Source: Candidatus Neomicrothrix sp. UBA2110
Lineage (GTDB): Bacteria; Actinomycetota; Acidimicrobiia; Acidimicrobiales; Poriferisodalaceae
NCBI GenBank assembly: GCA_002331465.1
Contig: DCYM01000024.1
Span: 36,687-54,534 of the forward strand
Length of the DNA: 17,848 nt
Reading direction: 5' to 3'
The notes under the pieces were generated by a model. The model was not told where the DNA came from, did not search any database, and was given only the letters and a program-made list of their open reading frames with translations. The translations under genes and the position numbers were made by a program. This document shows, piece by piece, positions 7,414 through 14,877 of the stretch; the first letter of the stretch is position 1, and the number at the start of each line of letters is the position of its first letter.

Positions 7414-7638
7414 TTGCCGAAACAGAAGGACGACGCCATCCTGCTCGAAGGTAAGACGGTTGAAGCGCTAAAGGGCGGTCACTTCCGCATCGAGTTGGAC
7501 AATGGGCACGAAGTTCTTGGCCATCTGAGCGGCAAGATGCGTAAGCATCACATCCGTATCCTTCCCGGAGACCGAGTTCAGGTCGAGGTTTCGGCATACG
7601 ACCTGACTCGAGGCCGCATTACTTACCGCTACAAGTAG
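7414..7638 (+). CDS. infA: Translation initiation factor IF-1
   Basis: A 74-residue S1/OB-fold protein that binds the A site of the 30S subunit during initiation. The sequence runs through the family's hallmarks: GKTVEALKGGHFRIELDNGHEV (13-34), LSGKMRKHHIRILPGDRVQVEV (38-59) and the C-terminus YDLTRGRITYRYK (62-74). The length agrees with the usual 71-73 residues. It starts at TTG 7414, 7 nt after AAGGGA (7401-7406); the next Met in frame is inside the fold, so TTG is the only sensible start. In most bacteria infA stands with ribosomal protein genes such as rpmJ and rpsM. Here it stands alone between an amidohydrolase operon and a convergent extracellular-protein gene, so it may be a second copy or a relocated single copy. 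The identity is certain; the copy status cannot be judged from this window. Confidence 0.95.
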   Translation: MPKQKDDAILLEGKTVEALKGGHFRIELDNGHEVLGHLSGKMRKHHIRILPGDRVQVEVSAYDLTRGRITYRYK

Positions 7639-7639
7639 G

Positions 7640-7661
7640 CCCACATTCGATTTGCCGTGGG
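7640..7661 (+). terminator. Weak hairpin after infA
   Basis: CCCAC (7640-7644) and GTGGG (7657-7661) can pair across a 12-nt loop directly after the infA stop, followed by ttt. The stem is short and the T-run poor, so terminator function is only a possibility. Confidence 0.25.
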
Positions 7662-7662
7662 T

Positions 7663-8598
7663 TTAACCAACTGTCGGTTTCGCTGACCATTGACAAGGCG
7701 TGAGTACCTGAAGCCAGGCGTAGCTTTCCAACGAAACCTCCAAAATATCTTTCCCTAATTCAGATTTGACCGGTCTAACGGTCCGCTGGAAGAAATTGCT
7801 CCCAACCTCTTTAACGAAGACTCCTGGAGTATTCGTACAATCGGGTCCTAGTTCGAAGACCCACGTGGTTGTCCCGTCGTTACATGGAGCGTGACAGGCG
7901 TTGTAAATAGTCAAGTCACCGATACCTTGTGCGGCCGAACTTTGTTCAGAGCCGACGAAGGTCAGACCTTGCGAGGAAAAAAGCATTAAATCCTCAGCCT
8001 GGGGTGTATTACCTGCATCCATTTGCTGATTCCACAAGAAAGCATCTGGAAGGAGGTCGATTTCCCAGCCAGCAGTAGCTGTGACGGCTATTTCTTGGAC
8101 ATCTTCTGTAATTTCGGTGAGGAAACGCAGACCTTCAATAGGGGAGTTGCGATCTGAATACCCGAATGAGAAAACCGGAACCTGGTCGTCGCCCAGCAGT
8201 TTGATAAGTAGTTCCGACCCTGGACCGTCACTTCTGTAGATGGCTGTTCGGTAATTTGACCACTCATCACCTGCGTCCATGACCTTGGCTCCGTAGCCGC
8301 TGATTCTTATGGCCCCTTCACCAATAGAGGTGACGGAAATCGGTGGGTTGTACATGCTGGTTTGAGGGCTGGGCGAAGGAGCCGGTGTGATGGTGGTCGA
8401 AGGAGCGCTAGTCGTTGGGAGCGACGTAGCTGCAATGTGAGAATCTGTTGCCGATGTTTCATGAGACGAAGAAGATGACGCTGTTTCAGGATCGACAAGA
8501 TCTAGCGAGTTGTCGCCGCCAATTGCCTGAATGATGGCGGCAATGGCTAACAAGAGTCCGACGGTTACGACAAGTAGCCTTGAACGGTTGGGTGCCAT
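7663..8598 (-). CDS. Membrane-anchored extracellular protein of unknown function
   Basis: A 311-residue protein not recognised as a known family. From ATG 8598 it begins with MAPNRSR and a hydrophobic stretch (residues 8-27) typical of a signal anchor or signal peptide; there is no lipobox cysteine. A linker rich in Ser, Thr and Pro follows (about 37-82), as is common between membrane and surface domain in actinobacteria. The rest (about 85-311) is a predicted extracytoplasmic domain with four cysteines (235, 239, 254, 302) that could form two disulfides. The frame is open upstream to a TTG at 8628, but ATG 8598 places the positive residues right before the hydrophobic stretch. TACTCT ends 7 nt before this ATG, and GGAGG lies between them. 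It converges with infA and diverges from the CoA-transferase gene. Confidence 0.75.
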   Translation of the reverse strand: MAPNRSRLLVVTVGLLLAIAAIIQAIGGDNSLDLVDPETASSSSSHETSATDSHIAATSLPTTSAPSTTITPAPSPSPQTSMYNPPISVTSIGEGAIRISGYGAKVMDAGDEWSNYRTAIYRSDGPGSELLIKLLGDDQVPVFSFGYSDRNSPIEGLRFLTEITEDVQEIAVTATAGWEIDLLPDAFLWNQQMDAGNTPQAEDLMLFSSQGLTFVGSEQSSAAQGIGDLTIYNACHAPCNDGTTTWVFELGPDCTNTPGVFVKEVGSNFFQRTVRPVKSELGKDILEVSLESYAWLQVLTPCQWSAKPTVG

Positions 8599-8605
8599 TT
8601 CCTCC

Positions 8606-8611
8606 AGAGTA
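8606..8611 (-). promoter_or_regulatory. -10 hexamer of the membrane-anchored protein gene
   Basis: Read on the - strand, TACTCT fits TANNNT and ends 7 nt before ATG 8598. Transcription would begin at or next to the start codon, although a GGAGG is also present in the gap. Confidence 0.45.
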
Positions 8612-8687
8612 AAGATAACCGCCCCCAAAGGGTGGAATGCCTAGGTCTTGGTAGAAGGTTTCGTTACATCGCAGGTGGCTTGGGATC

Positions 8688-8693
8688 TACGCT
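8688..8693 (+). promoter_or_regulatory. -10 hexamer of the CoA-transferase gene
   Basis: TACGCT, then 6 nt (cgaaag), then GTG 8700. There is no separate Shine-Dalgarno sequence, so leaderless expression is likely. This supports the GTG as start. Confidence 0.5.
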
Positions 8694-8699
8694 CGAAAG

Positions 8700-9950
8700 G
8701 TGGACGAAACTCAACAAGAACATCAACCTGGAGTCACGCCGTACCTAGAAGGCATCACGGTTCTAGATTTCACCCAATATCTTGCGGGGCCTTCCTGTAC
8801 AAGACTCCTGGTGGAGATGGGAGCCGATGTAATCAAGGTTGAGTATCCGCCCTATGGCGACCCGGTTCGGCCAAGCCCGCCGAGACGAAACGGAAGATCC
8901 GCTTACCATGTGCAGCAAAATCGTGGGAAACGAAGCCTGTCTGTCGATTTGACCAGACCGGAGGGCATATCTCTCATTGAGGACCTCATACCTAAGGTCG
9001 ACATTGTTGTAGAAAATTACAGCCCCGGAGTTATGGAACGTCGCGGCCTTGGTTACCCAAGGCTAAGAGAACTGAACCCTCAAATCATCATGGCGTCCAT
9101 CTCGGGGTTTGGGCAGTCTGGTCCGCTCTCAGAAAAGACTGCATTCGACTTCATAGCGCAGGCTTACTCAGGATTGATGCACATGACCGGTGAGCCCGAT
9201 GGCCCGCCAATGCTGATCGGCGCAGGAATTGCTGACACGTCCACAGGTGTGCACGCATTTGCTGCTCTCGGCTATGCGCTTTACCGCCGTGATAGAACCG
9301 GCGAAGGGTCTCATCTTGATATCGCAATGGTTGACGTGATGTATCACATGCAGGAATCAGCAGTCTCGGGCCCTTCCTTGGCACCAGACGAAGCTGTCGG
9401 TATGCGAACCGGCCGCCACTACGCCCCAGCGAGCCCGGCAGGCATTTTCAAAGGCCCCGAAGAATGGATCGTAGTTTTCGCCTTAGAGAACCAGATCTCA
9501 AACCTGTGGGCCGCCTTGGGCCAGCCAGAGTTGGCTGATGACCCCCGGTTCACGAACAACCGAACTCGACTCGAGAATCGCGATGCGTTAACAACAATCA
9601 TCGAAGACTGGATGGCCAAGTTCGATAACGACCAAGAAGTAGTGGCGACACTCGAAGAGCACCGAGTTCCATGTGGCCCTGTCGTTGAGCCGGTCAAACT
9701 GGCAGAGACCCATCCGCATTTCCTTGAGCGCGGCACGGTCAGAGAAGTAACGGACCCCCTCGCAGGATCCATGCTGATACCGGGATTTCCCTTACGTTTC
9801 TCTGATGCACCGGACCTACCAGACCTTGTGGCAGCAGAGGTTGGGGAACACAACCAGCCAGTGCTTGAAGATTTACTTGGAATGGATGCGCGATCCGTAG
9901 CGGCCCTAGAGCAAGACGGAATCCTTTATAGACGACCCCCCCGAACTTGA
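8700..9950 (+). CDS. Class III (CaiB/BaiF) acyl-CoA transferase
   Basis: A 416-residue family III CoA-transferase, which moves CoA from one acyl-CoA to a free acid through aspartyl mixed anhydride and thioester intermediates. The N-terminal hallmark is ITVLDFTQYLAGPSCTRLL (19-37) followed by MGADVIKVE (40-48). The motif SISGFGQSGPLS is at 133-144. The likely catalytic residue is Asp212 in HLDIAMVDVMYH (205-216), where the family has its active-site Asp. The length is normal. The GTG start is supported by the TANNNT hexamer 6 nt upstream. The next gene, an enoyl-CoA hydratase/isomerase, begins 14 nt after the stop, and an acyl-CoA dehydrogenase follows, so this enzyme probably activates the acid that the other two degrade. 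The nature of the acid is unknown. Confidence 0.92.
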   Translation: MDETQQEHQPGVTPYLEGITVLDFTQYLAGPSCTRLLVEMGADVIKVEYPPYGDPVRPSPPRRNGRSAYHVQQNRGKRSLSVDLTRPEGISLIEDLIPKVDIVVENYSPGVMERRGLGYPRLRELNPQIIMASISGFGQSGPLSEKTAFDFIAQAYSGLMHMTGEPDGPPMLIGAGIADTSTGVHAFAALGYALYRRDRTGEGSHLDIAMVDVMYHMQESAVSGPSLAPDEAVGMRTGRHYAPASPAGIFKGPEEWIVVFALENQISNLWAALGQPELADDPRFTNNRTRLENRDALTTIIEDWMAKFDNDQEVVATLEEHRVPCGPVVEPVKLAETHPHFLERGTVREVTDPLAGSMLIPGFPLRFSDAPDLPDLVAAEVGEHNQPVLEDLLGMDARSVAALEQDGILYRRPPRT

Positions 9951-9952
9951 CC

Positions 9953-9958
9953 TAGTTT
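9953..9958 (+). promoter_or_regulatory. -10 hexamer of the PaaG-type hydratase gene
   Basis: TAGTTT, then 6 nt (ttcgct), then ATG 9965, in the 14-nt gap after the CoA-transferase stop. No Shine-Dalgarno sequence is visible, so this gene may have its own leaderless promoter besides read-through. Confidence 0.42.
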
Positions 9959-9964
9959 TTCGCT

Positions 9965-10780
9965 ATGACTATTTCCAGCATGCCTAACGGAGTTGTTCAC
10001 TTCGCTCTCGAAGACGGAGTCGGGACCATTACCTTGGACCGCCCTGAATCGCTCAACTCGATGAACGACGATCTCATGCAAGACCTCAGCAGCGCCTTAT
10101 CAGTAGTGGAAGAAGATGAGAATGTCCGGGTAGTTGTGATCACTGGCAACGGACGTGGGTTCTGTTCGGGTGCTGACCTCAATAATGCGGCGGACCCAGG
10201 TCAGACGATGACAAATGTCACCCCAGCATTTTCTCCAGGTGACTTCTTTAATCCTGCACTGAAGGCGTTACACCACTGCCCTGTGCCGACCATCGCCCGC
10301 ATAAACGGAGTTGCTGCTGGTGGAGGACTGGGAATTGCTCTGGCTTGCGACATAACCATCGCTGTGAGGTCCACCTTCTTTGTTGCAACCTTCGGGCCCC
10401 GTCTGGGGATAGTCCCTGACATGGGCTCAACGTGGAGTCTCCCGAGGCGCACCGGACGTGCTCGAGCTATGGGAATGGCAATGCTTGGTGACCGAATTTC
10501 CGCAGAGCAGGCTGCACAGTGGGGTCTAATTTGGAAATGCGTAGACGACGAAGAACTGGATGCAGAGGTCGGAGCGGCGACCGAAACCCTCAAAAGAACT
10601 AGCCCAGATGCCATGGTTCGTATTCGCCAGTCAATAGATGGCGCCTCCACAGCAGGCTTTGTTGACCAGTTAGGGGTTGAGATGGAGCATCAAGCAGTTC
10701 TGATTCCGCGAAACATGACCGAAGGCGCCCAAGCCTTTCTGGAAAAGCGCGACCCGGAGTTTGACGGCACCAGAAAATAG
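9965..10780 (+). CDS. Enoyl-CoA hydratase/isomerase, PaaG type
   Basis: A 271-residue crotonase-fold enzyme. The CoA- and oxyanion-binding motifs are GFCSGADL (65-72) and INGVAAGGGLG (113-123). Classic hydratases have a Glu after the GGG segment; this protein has Gly there. Instead Asp152 in GIVPDMGSTWSLPR (148-161) matches the catalytic Asp of PaaG-like isomerases and Delta3,Delta2-enoyl-CoA isomerases. It therefore more likely shifts a double bond, or isomerises an epoxy-CoA, than hydrates. It lies between the CoA-transferase and the acyl-CoA dehydrogenase on the same strand. The presence of PaaG-like features alone does not prove phenylacetate breakdown; the paaABCDE oxygenase genes are absent from the window. 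Confidence 0.9.
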   Translation: MTISSMPNGVVHFALEDGVGTITLDRPESLNSMNDDLMQDLSSALSVVEEDENVRVVVITGNGRGFCSGADLNNAADPGQTMTNVTPAFSPGDFFNPALKALHHCPVPTIARINGVAAGGGLGIALACDITIAVRSTFFVATFGPRLGIVPDMGSTWSLPRRTGRARAMGMAMLGDRISAEQAAQWGLIWKCVDDEELDAEVGAATETLKRTSPDAMVRIRQSIDGASTAGFVDQLGVEMEHQAVLIPRNMTEGAQAFLEKRDPEFDGTRK

Positions 10781-10853
10781 ATAAAACCGCCTTTTGTGAC
10801 CAACCACTGCCTTGGGCTTGTACTTAGGGTGCTTGGTTGGCAAGACTGTCGAT

Positions 10854-12080
10854 ATGTCTGAAACAGCCAGCACAACTAACACGACAGAAGAGACTCGCGT
10901 TGCAGCCGCTATAGACGCGTTGTTAGGTGACAACGACCCGAAACAAATGAGCTATGAAGATTTCCGTGGTGCCCAATTTGATCATGGGCTCGCGTGGGTT
11001 TATTTCGATGAAGGTTACGGAGGTCTGGATGTAAGCCCGGTTCTACAAAAACAGGTGGAAGTACGTCTACGCGAAGCGGGCGCATCGCCGATGAAGCCGG
11101 TGATGTTCTTTATGCACCTAGCTGGCCCAACGATCCACACTCATGGCAGCGCAGAGTCGAAGAGTCGGTTTTTGAGACCGATGTTCACCGGAGAGGAGCG
11201 GTGGTGTCAGCTTTTCAGCGAACCCGGGGCAGGTAGCGACTTTGCTGGGCTGGGAACCCGTGCCGTGCGTGACGGCGACTCCTGGATTGTCAACGGCCAA
11301 AAGGTCTGGAATACCCTGGCTCATCTTGGCGACCGGGGGATGCTCGTCACCCGAACCGATCCCGAAATGCCGAAGCACCGCGGAATGACCTACTTCGCCG
11401 TTGATATGAAGAGCCCGGGAGTAGACGTTCAACCCTTACGACAAATCACCGGTGAAGCTGAATTCAATGAGGTCTTCTTAACTGATGTCGAAATTCCTGA
11501 GGCGGATCGAATTGGCGACATAGGAGATGGTTGGAGAGTTTCTTTGACAACGCTCATGAATGAGCGAAACGCAATCGGTGGTGGGACCGGTGGCGGTCCA
11601 CCAAAAGCAGGATCGGGACCGGTATCAATCCTCACCAACATGTGGCGTGACACGCCCGAAGGTCTTCGAAGTGACGTGACTCGTGATCGAATGATGCAGT
11701 TGTACGTTCGCTCCGAAACGCAACGTCTCACGAACATCCGGGCAGGTGAGAACCGCAAAAAAGGCAATCCAGGACCAGAGATGTCCATAGCGAAGCTGGC
11801 TTTCGCCGAACTCAACCAGGATTTGCTAACTGCAGCTGTGGACATGATGGGAATGGCTGGACAAGTTGACTGTGACTACACGTTTCGCAGACCCGAGGAT
11901 TTGTCGGTAGACGGATCCGTAAACGGAGTGCAGCATGGCTTCTTGAGAGTCCGAGCAAACTCCATTGAAGGTGGGACATCAGAAATCATGCGCAATATTT
12001 TGGGTGAGCAGGTCTTGGGGCTGCCTGGTGAACCCCGCGTCGATAAAGACATTCCCTGGATTGAAGTTCCTCGCGGCTGA
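10854..12080 (+). CDS. Acyl-CoA dehydrogenase
   Basis: A 408-residue FAD enzyme that makes the alpha,beta double bond in an acyl-CoA and passes the electrons to electron-transfer flavoprotein. The middle domain carries the FAD motif LFSEPGAGSD and the segment VNGQKVWNTLAH. The C-terminal helical domain carries NSIEGGTSEIMRNILGEQVLG, whose first Glu sits at the position of the catalytic base of the family (the E of YEGT). The N-terminal helical domain is rather short. The ATG at 10854 (MSETAST...) was chosen over an in-frame start at 10812, whose extra 14 residues are not family-like; AAGACT ends 6 nt before it. Third gene after the CoA-transferase and the PaaG-type enzyme (73-nt gap). It converges with the phosphodiesterase gene 26 nt further on. 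Chain-length preference is not predictable here. Confidence 0.92.
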   Translation: MSETASTTNTTEETRVAAAIDALLGDNDPKQMSYEDFRGAQFDHGLAWVYFDEGYGGLDVSPVLQKQVEVRLREAGASPMKPVMFFMHLAGPTIHTHGSAESKSRFLRPMFTGEERWCQLFSEPGAGSDFAGLGTRAVRDGDSWIVNGQKVWNTLAHLGDRGMLVTRTDPEMPKHRGMTYFAVDMKSPGVDVQPLRQITGEAEFNEVFLTDVEIPEADRIGDIGDGWRVSLTTLMNERNAIGGGTGGGPPKAGSGPVSILTNMWRDTPEGLRSDVTRDRMMQLYVRSETQRLTNIRAGENRKKGNPGPEMSIAKLAFAELNQDLLTAAVDMMGMAGQVDCDYTFRRPEDLSVDGSVNGVQHGFLRVRANSIEGGTSEIMRNILGEQVLGLPGEPRVDKDIPWIEVPRG

Positions 12081-12106
12081 AGCCTTACTCGCAGCGCCCT
12101 CTTGAC

Positions 12107-13156
12107 TCAAAGTTTAAGTAGACGGCGAATCGTCGGAGCCCAAGTCAACGTGCCCGGTCTGTTGTGAGTAATAGCGCCCCCCAGCGTCTTTGCTGCGGGG
12201 TGGCCGCCTGAAACGATCGCTACTTGTTGAGTGCATCTAGGGCTCCCGTGGTTGCCCCGAGTTAATGGTTCGCCCCGACCGAACATGCGATTTGGTTCTG
12301 TCCAGGCGAGCAGAACGTTACGGGCAGCAAGTATCACGTCTTCAACTCCCTCTAGTCGCCCGATTTCCGATTTAACTAGAGCAAACTCTTCGCCAGTAAC
12401 GTCATCCAAAGCGACCACAGTCGCTCCTGTGCCGTCGTGTCTCACTTGCACAGGCCAACCAGCACTCTCGGCGTGACGCTTGATGTCAACACATTCGGGA
12501 TGTTCGGTTGGTTCTTGGCAATGATCACTTACGGTGATGAGAACGGTGTCCTGCCACTGGGGACGCAGCAGATCCACGAGTAATCCGTATGACTCATCGC
12601 TCTTTCGGTATTGAGACATAGCGGCTTCTGATTCGGGTCCATACATATGCATGGTGGTATCTGGTTCGTTCAGGTGAAAGAGAAGAAAATCGGCGTCTAG
12701 GTCCATGTTCGACGCTGCTTCGATAACGGCTTGATCTTGGGGGTAACCGTAAGCATCGAGCGAAGTTCCATCGGGAGCGGTGCCGGCGGGAGGCCAACAA
12801 TCGTCAGCGTCTAATGCCCCCATGGTTCCAAGCAGCTTGTGATCGCCAACGGCTGCGATGCACCGGCGCCCGGCCTCCATGCAATCATCGAAGACAGTTC
12901 GGCCTCGGGGACCACTGTCATAGGTGCGGACGAACTCTCCGTCGATCCAAGCCCAATTTCCCCAATGTCCTGTTTCGCTAGGCGATAAACCTGTCGAGAA
13001 AGCTGCGTGATTTGAGTAGGTGACAGAAAGCATTAGCGACTCACCTCCGCGTGAAGCCATCGCTCCGTCGGCAGCTTGCGCCCACAAATTCGGGGTAGCG
13101 CTTTCTCGAATGGCCAAATGAGGAAACGCATCAAGAACCGTGAGGACTACCCGCAT
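12107..13156 (-). CDS. Type I phosphodiesterase/nucleotide pyrophosphatase (alkaline phosphatase superfamily)
   Basis: A 349-residue hydrolase of the NPP/alkaline phosphatase fold, which uses two metal ions and a Thr nucleophile to split phosphodiesters, phosphonates or related esters. Visible elements in order are Asp9 in VLDAFPH (first metal ligand), Thr46 with Asn49 and His50 in SVTYSNHAAFSTG (nucleophile loop), Asp166 and His170 in LNEPDTTMHMYGP (metal site), Asp211 and His212 in VSDHCQEP, and His303 in RGNHGSP. All core ligands are thus present. There is no signal peptide, unlike many relatives, so it probably acts in the cytoplasm. The ATG at 13156 abuts one arm of an 11-bp inverted repeat and follows TACGGT by 6 nt. 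It is divergent from the enoyl-CoA isomerase gene at 13206, so the two may share control. The natural substrate is open (nucleotide, glycerophosphodiester, phosphonate). Confidence 0.85.
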   Translation of the reverse strand: MRVVLTVLDAFPHLAIRESATPNLWAQAADGAMASRGGESLMLSVTYSNHAAFSTGLSPSETGHWGNWAWIDGEFVRTYDSGPRGRTVFDDCMEAGRRCIAAVGDHKLLGTMGALDADDCWPPAGTAPDGTSLDAYGYPQDQAVIEAASNMDLDADFLLFHLNEPDTTMHMYGPESEAAMSQYRKSDESYGLLVDLLRPQWQDTVLITVSDHCQEPTEHPECVDIKRHAESAGWPVQVRHDGTGATVVALDDVTGEEFALVKSEIGRLEGVEDVILAARNVLLAWTEPNRMFGRGEPLTRGNHGSPRCTQQVAIVSGGHPAAKTLGGAITHNRPGTLTWAPTIRRLLKL

Positions 13157-13185
13157 AGCTTCACCGTATGCGACACGGTGAAGCT
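13157..13185. promoter_or_regulatory. Perfect 11-bp inverted repeat in the divergent promoter
   Basis: agcttcaccgt (13157-13167) and acggtgaagct (13175-13185) are exact reverse complements with a 7-nt spacer. The left arm touches the ATG of the phosphodiesterase gene and overlaps its -10. It thus lies upstream of the expected transcript start, which suits a DNA operator better than an RNA hairpin. Confidence 0.7.
13163..13168 (-). promoter_or_regulatory. -10 hexamer of the phosphodiesterase gene
   Basis: Read on the - strand, TACGGT ends 6 nt before ATG 13156. It lies within the left arm and the first spacer base of the inverted repeat. Confidence 0.5.
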
Positions 13186-13193
13186 GCTGGGTC

Positions 13194-13199
13194 TACCGT
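13194..13199 (+). promoter_or_regulatory. -10 hexamer of the enoyl-CoA isomerase gene
   Basis: TACCGT, then 6 nt (gatgat), then ATG 13206. A GCGACA at 13170-13175, 18 nt further up, could be a weak -35; it overlaps the inverted repeat. Confidence 0.5.
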
Positions 13200-13205
13200 G
13201 ATGAT

Positions 13206-13949
13206 ATGAGTGAACTTTTGACCCTTGAACAGCACGGGCAAGTCAGTGTTCTCACACTCAATAACGGTGAGAACAGATGGACAACCACCATGGTGCGTGA
13301 ACTTGAAAAAGCGCTAGACGAAGTCCAAGCCACCGAAGGACCCCATGCGCTTGTAACAGCGTCGTCAGATCAGAAGTTCTTTTCCAACGGGCTTGATCTT
13401 GATTGGATTACTAGCAAAGGCGAGCACTCCGGCGGCGATCGACGCGTCTTCGGAGATGAAGCAATGAAAGTGTTTTCCCGACTGATTACCTTCCCCATGC
13501 CCACTATCGCGGCAGTCAACGGGCACGCCTTCGGCGCCGGATTCATGTGGGCCCTATGTCATGACCAGAGAGTCATGCGGCGCGACCGAGGAATGATGTG
13601 TGCGAATGAGATCGAAATCGGAGTACCCATCCCCGAGCCGGAGTTAGCTCTCTTCCATCACAAACTTCCACGGCACGCGTTTTATGAAACCGTTCAGTTT
13701 GCGAAACGTTGGACGGGTGAGGAGGCATTCGCCTCGGGTTTCGTTCAAGAACTCGCCGACGTGGACGAGGTAACCGAACGTGCCATTCACCGTGCTGGGG
13801 AGGTGGCAGGTTTGGGGGCCAACAGGAAGCTTTTCGGTTGGCAAAAAGAACACATCTGGGGGGCAGAAGCGGCTATCAACCGCTCAGACGGGCCCGCCCA
13901 CATGCTCGCAAACAACGCCGATTATCCCCATCCCCCTCGAAATCCCTAA
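13206..13949 (+). CDS. Enoyl-CoA hydratase/isomerase, ECI-like
   Basis: A 247-residue crotonase-fold protein. FFSNGLDLDW (58-67) replaces the usual FSAGADL oxyanion motif and is typical of the plant/actinobacterial Delta3,Delta2-enoyl-CoA isomerase branch. The second oxyanion element is VNGHAFGAGFMWALCHDQRV (104-123). The acid/base Glu is most likely Glu135 or Glu137 in ANEIEIG (133-139). Such enzymes move cis-3 or trans-3 double bonds to trans-2 so that unsaturated fatty acids can enter beta-oxidation. It is transcribed divergently from the phosphodiesterase across a 49-bp gap with a shared inverted repeat, and converges with the MBL-fold gene. The family is clear; isomerase rather than hydratase is inferred from the motifs. 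Confidence 0.88.
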   Translation: MSELLTLEQHGQVSVLTLNNGENRWTTTMVRELEKALDEVQATEGPHALVTASSDQKFFSNGLDLDWITSKGEHSGGDRRVFGDEAMKVFSRLITFPMPTIAAVNGHAFGAGFMWALCHDQRVMRRDRGMMCANEIEIGVPIPEPELALFHHKLPRHAFYETVQFAKRWTGEEAFASGFVQELADVDEVTERAIHRAGEVAGLGANRKLFGWQKEHIWGAEAAINRSDGPAHMLANNADYPHPPRNP

Positions 13950-13978
13950 AAAGCGGCTCTAAGCGATGGGTCGTATCA

Positions 13979-14854
13979 TTATTGCGCCGCGTCTAATCGG
14001 TATCCGTCGCCGTCGGGATGCATTGTTCCGGCAGTCGGAGTACCGAAATGGGTTCCAATAATTAGCGTTTCACCATCGGCCCATCTAGCGAATGCCTCGA
14101 AGCGAGTGCTGCGAGCCATATCGGGATCTGAATCGAAGCTAGAACTCAAATTGGGTTGAGCAATTTGGATGGGGCTGTGAGCCATGTCGCCGGTGATTAT
14201 TGCCCGATCGTTGTCCGACTCAATCAAGACGCTGATGTGTCCGGGTGTGTGTCCGGGGGTGGACTCAAACGACACGCAGTTTCCGATTGAGTGATTCGCT
14301 GCGACCAGATTGGCTAGCCCTGCTTGATGAATGGGGGCAACAGAATCATCGAAAACTGGGTCTCCAAAGAGATCTTCAGTAGAAGACCAATGATCAAATT
14401 CAACAGCCACAAAGACGTATTCCGCGTTAGGAAATGTTGGCACCCATTGACCATCAACAAATTGTGTGTTCCACCCAACATGATCCACGTGAAGATGCGT
14501 GCAGACAACATGTGTAATCGAGTCCGGTGGATAACCCGCATCAGTCAGCAAGTCCAGGAAAGGTCCTTGTTGCTCATGCCAGAGAGGATTCCCACGTTGC
14601 TTGTCGTTGCCAACACACGTGTCGACGGCGATGCGCTCTTCGCCGGTGTCAATAATGCAGCAATGAATCTTTTGGAGAAGGTGACCCTTTTCCCCAACGA
14701 AAGGTGCGAGCCAGGGTGACTTTCTTTGTAGCTCAAGGACACCCTCCTTATCAATCGCAGAAAACATGAACTTCGGTGAAGTGGGATCCGAAGATTCAGG
14801 GACCGACGTGATCTTCACATCTCCGATTCGCCAGCTAAGGATGTCATTGCTCAT
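13979..14854 (-). CDS. MBL-fold metallo-hydrolase
   Basis: A 291-residue metallo-beta-lactamase-fold protein with a complete two-metal site: THLHVDH (119-125; His120, His122, Asp124, His125), TPGHTPGH (199-206), Asp223 in TGDMAH, and His269 in GTHFG. The N-terminal part (WRIGDVKITSVPES) is like that of quorum-quenching lactonase and related hydrolases of this fold. There is no signal peptide, so it is cytoplasmic. The substrate could be a lactone, a thioester or another ester; with a Baeyer-Villiger enzyme in the same region a lactone is attractive, but this is only inference. The ATG at 14854 follows TATCGT by 6 nt. It converges with the ECI-like gene, 29 nt apart. Confidence 0.88.
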   Translation of the reverse strand: MSNDILSWRIGDVKITSVPESSDPTSPKFMFSAIDKEGVLELQRKSPWLAPFVGEKGHLLQKIHCCIIDTGEERIAVDTCVGNDKQRGNPLWHEQQGPFLDLLTDAGYPPDSITHVVCTHLHVDHVGWNTQFVDGQWVPTFPNAEYVFVAVEFDHWSSTEDLFGDPVFDDSVAPIHQAGLANLVAANHSIGNCVSFESTPGHTPGHISVLIESDNDRAIITGDMAHSPIQIAQPNLSSSFDSDPDMARSTRFEAFARWADGETLIIGTHFGTPTAGTMHPDGDGYRLDAAQ

Positions 14855-14860
14855 GATCTG

Positions 14861-14866
14861 ACGATA
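14861..14866 (-). promoter_or_regulatory. -10 hexamer of the MBL-fold gene
   Basis: Read on the - strand, TATCGT ends 6 nt (cagatc) before ATG 14854; leaderless arrangement. Confidence 0.5.
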
Positions 14867-14877
14867 GTGCCCGAGAT

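Noticed and set aside
10201..10650. 149-codon open frame opposite the PaaG-type gene
   Set aside because: It is a Ser/Ala/Arg-rich shadow; the + strand frame has all crotonase motifs.
9953..10780. Phenylacetate pathway (paa) assignment
   Set aside because: Only a PaaG-type isomerase is present; the paaABCDE oxygenase, the ligase paaK and paaZ are not in the window.
10800..10840. Inverted repeat ccaacca / tggttgg between the hydratase and dehydrogenase genes
   Set aside because: The arms are only 7 bp with a 27-nt loop, no T-run follows, and the pairing does not extend; this can occur by chance.
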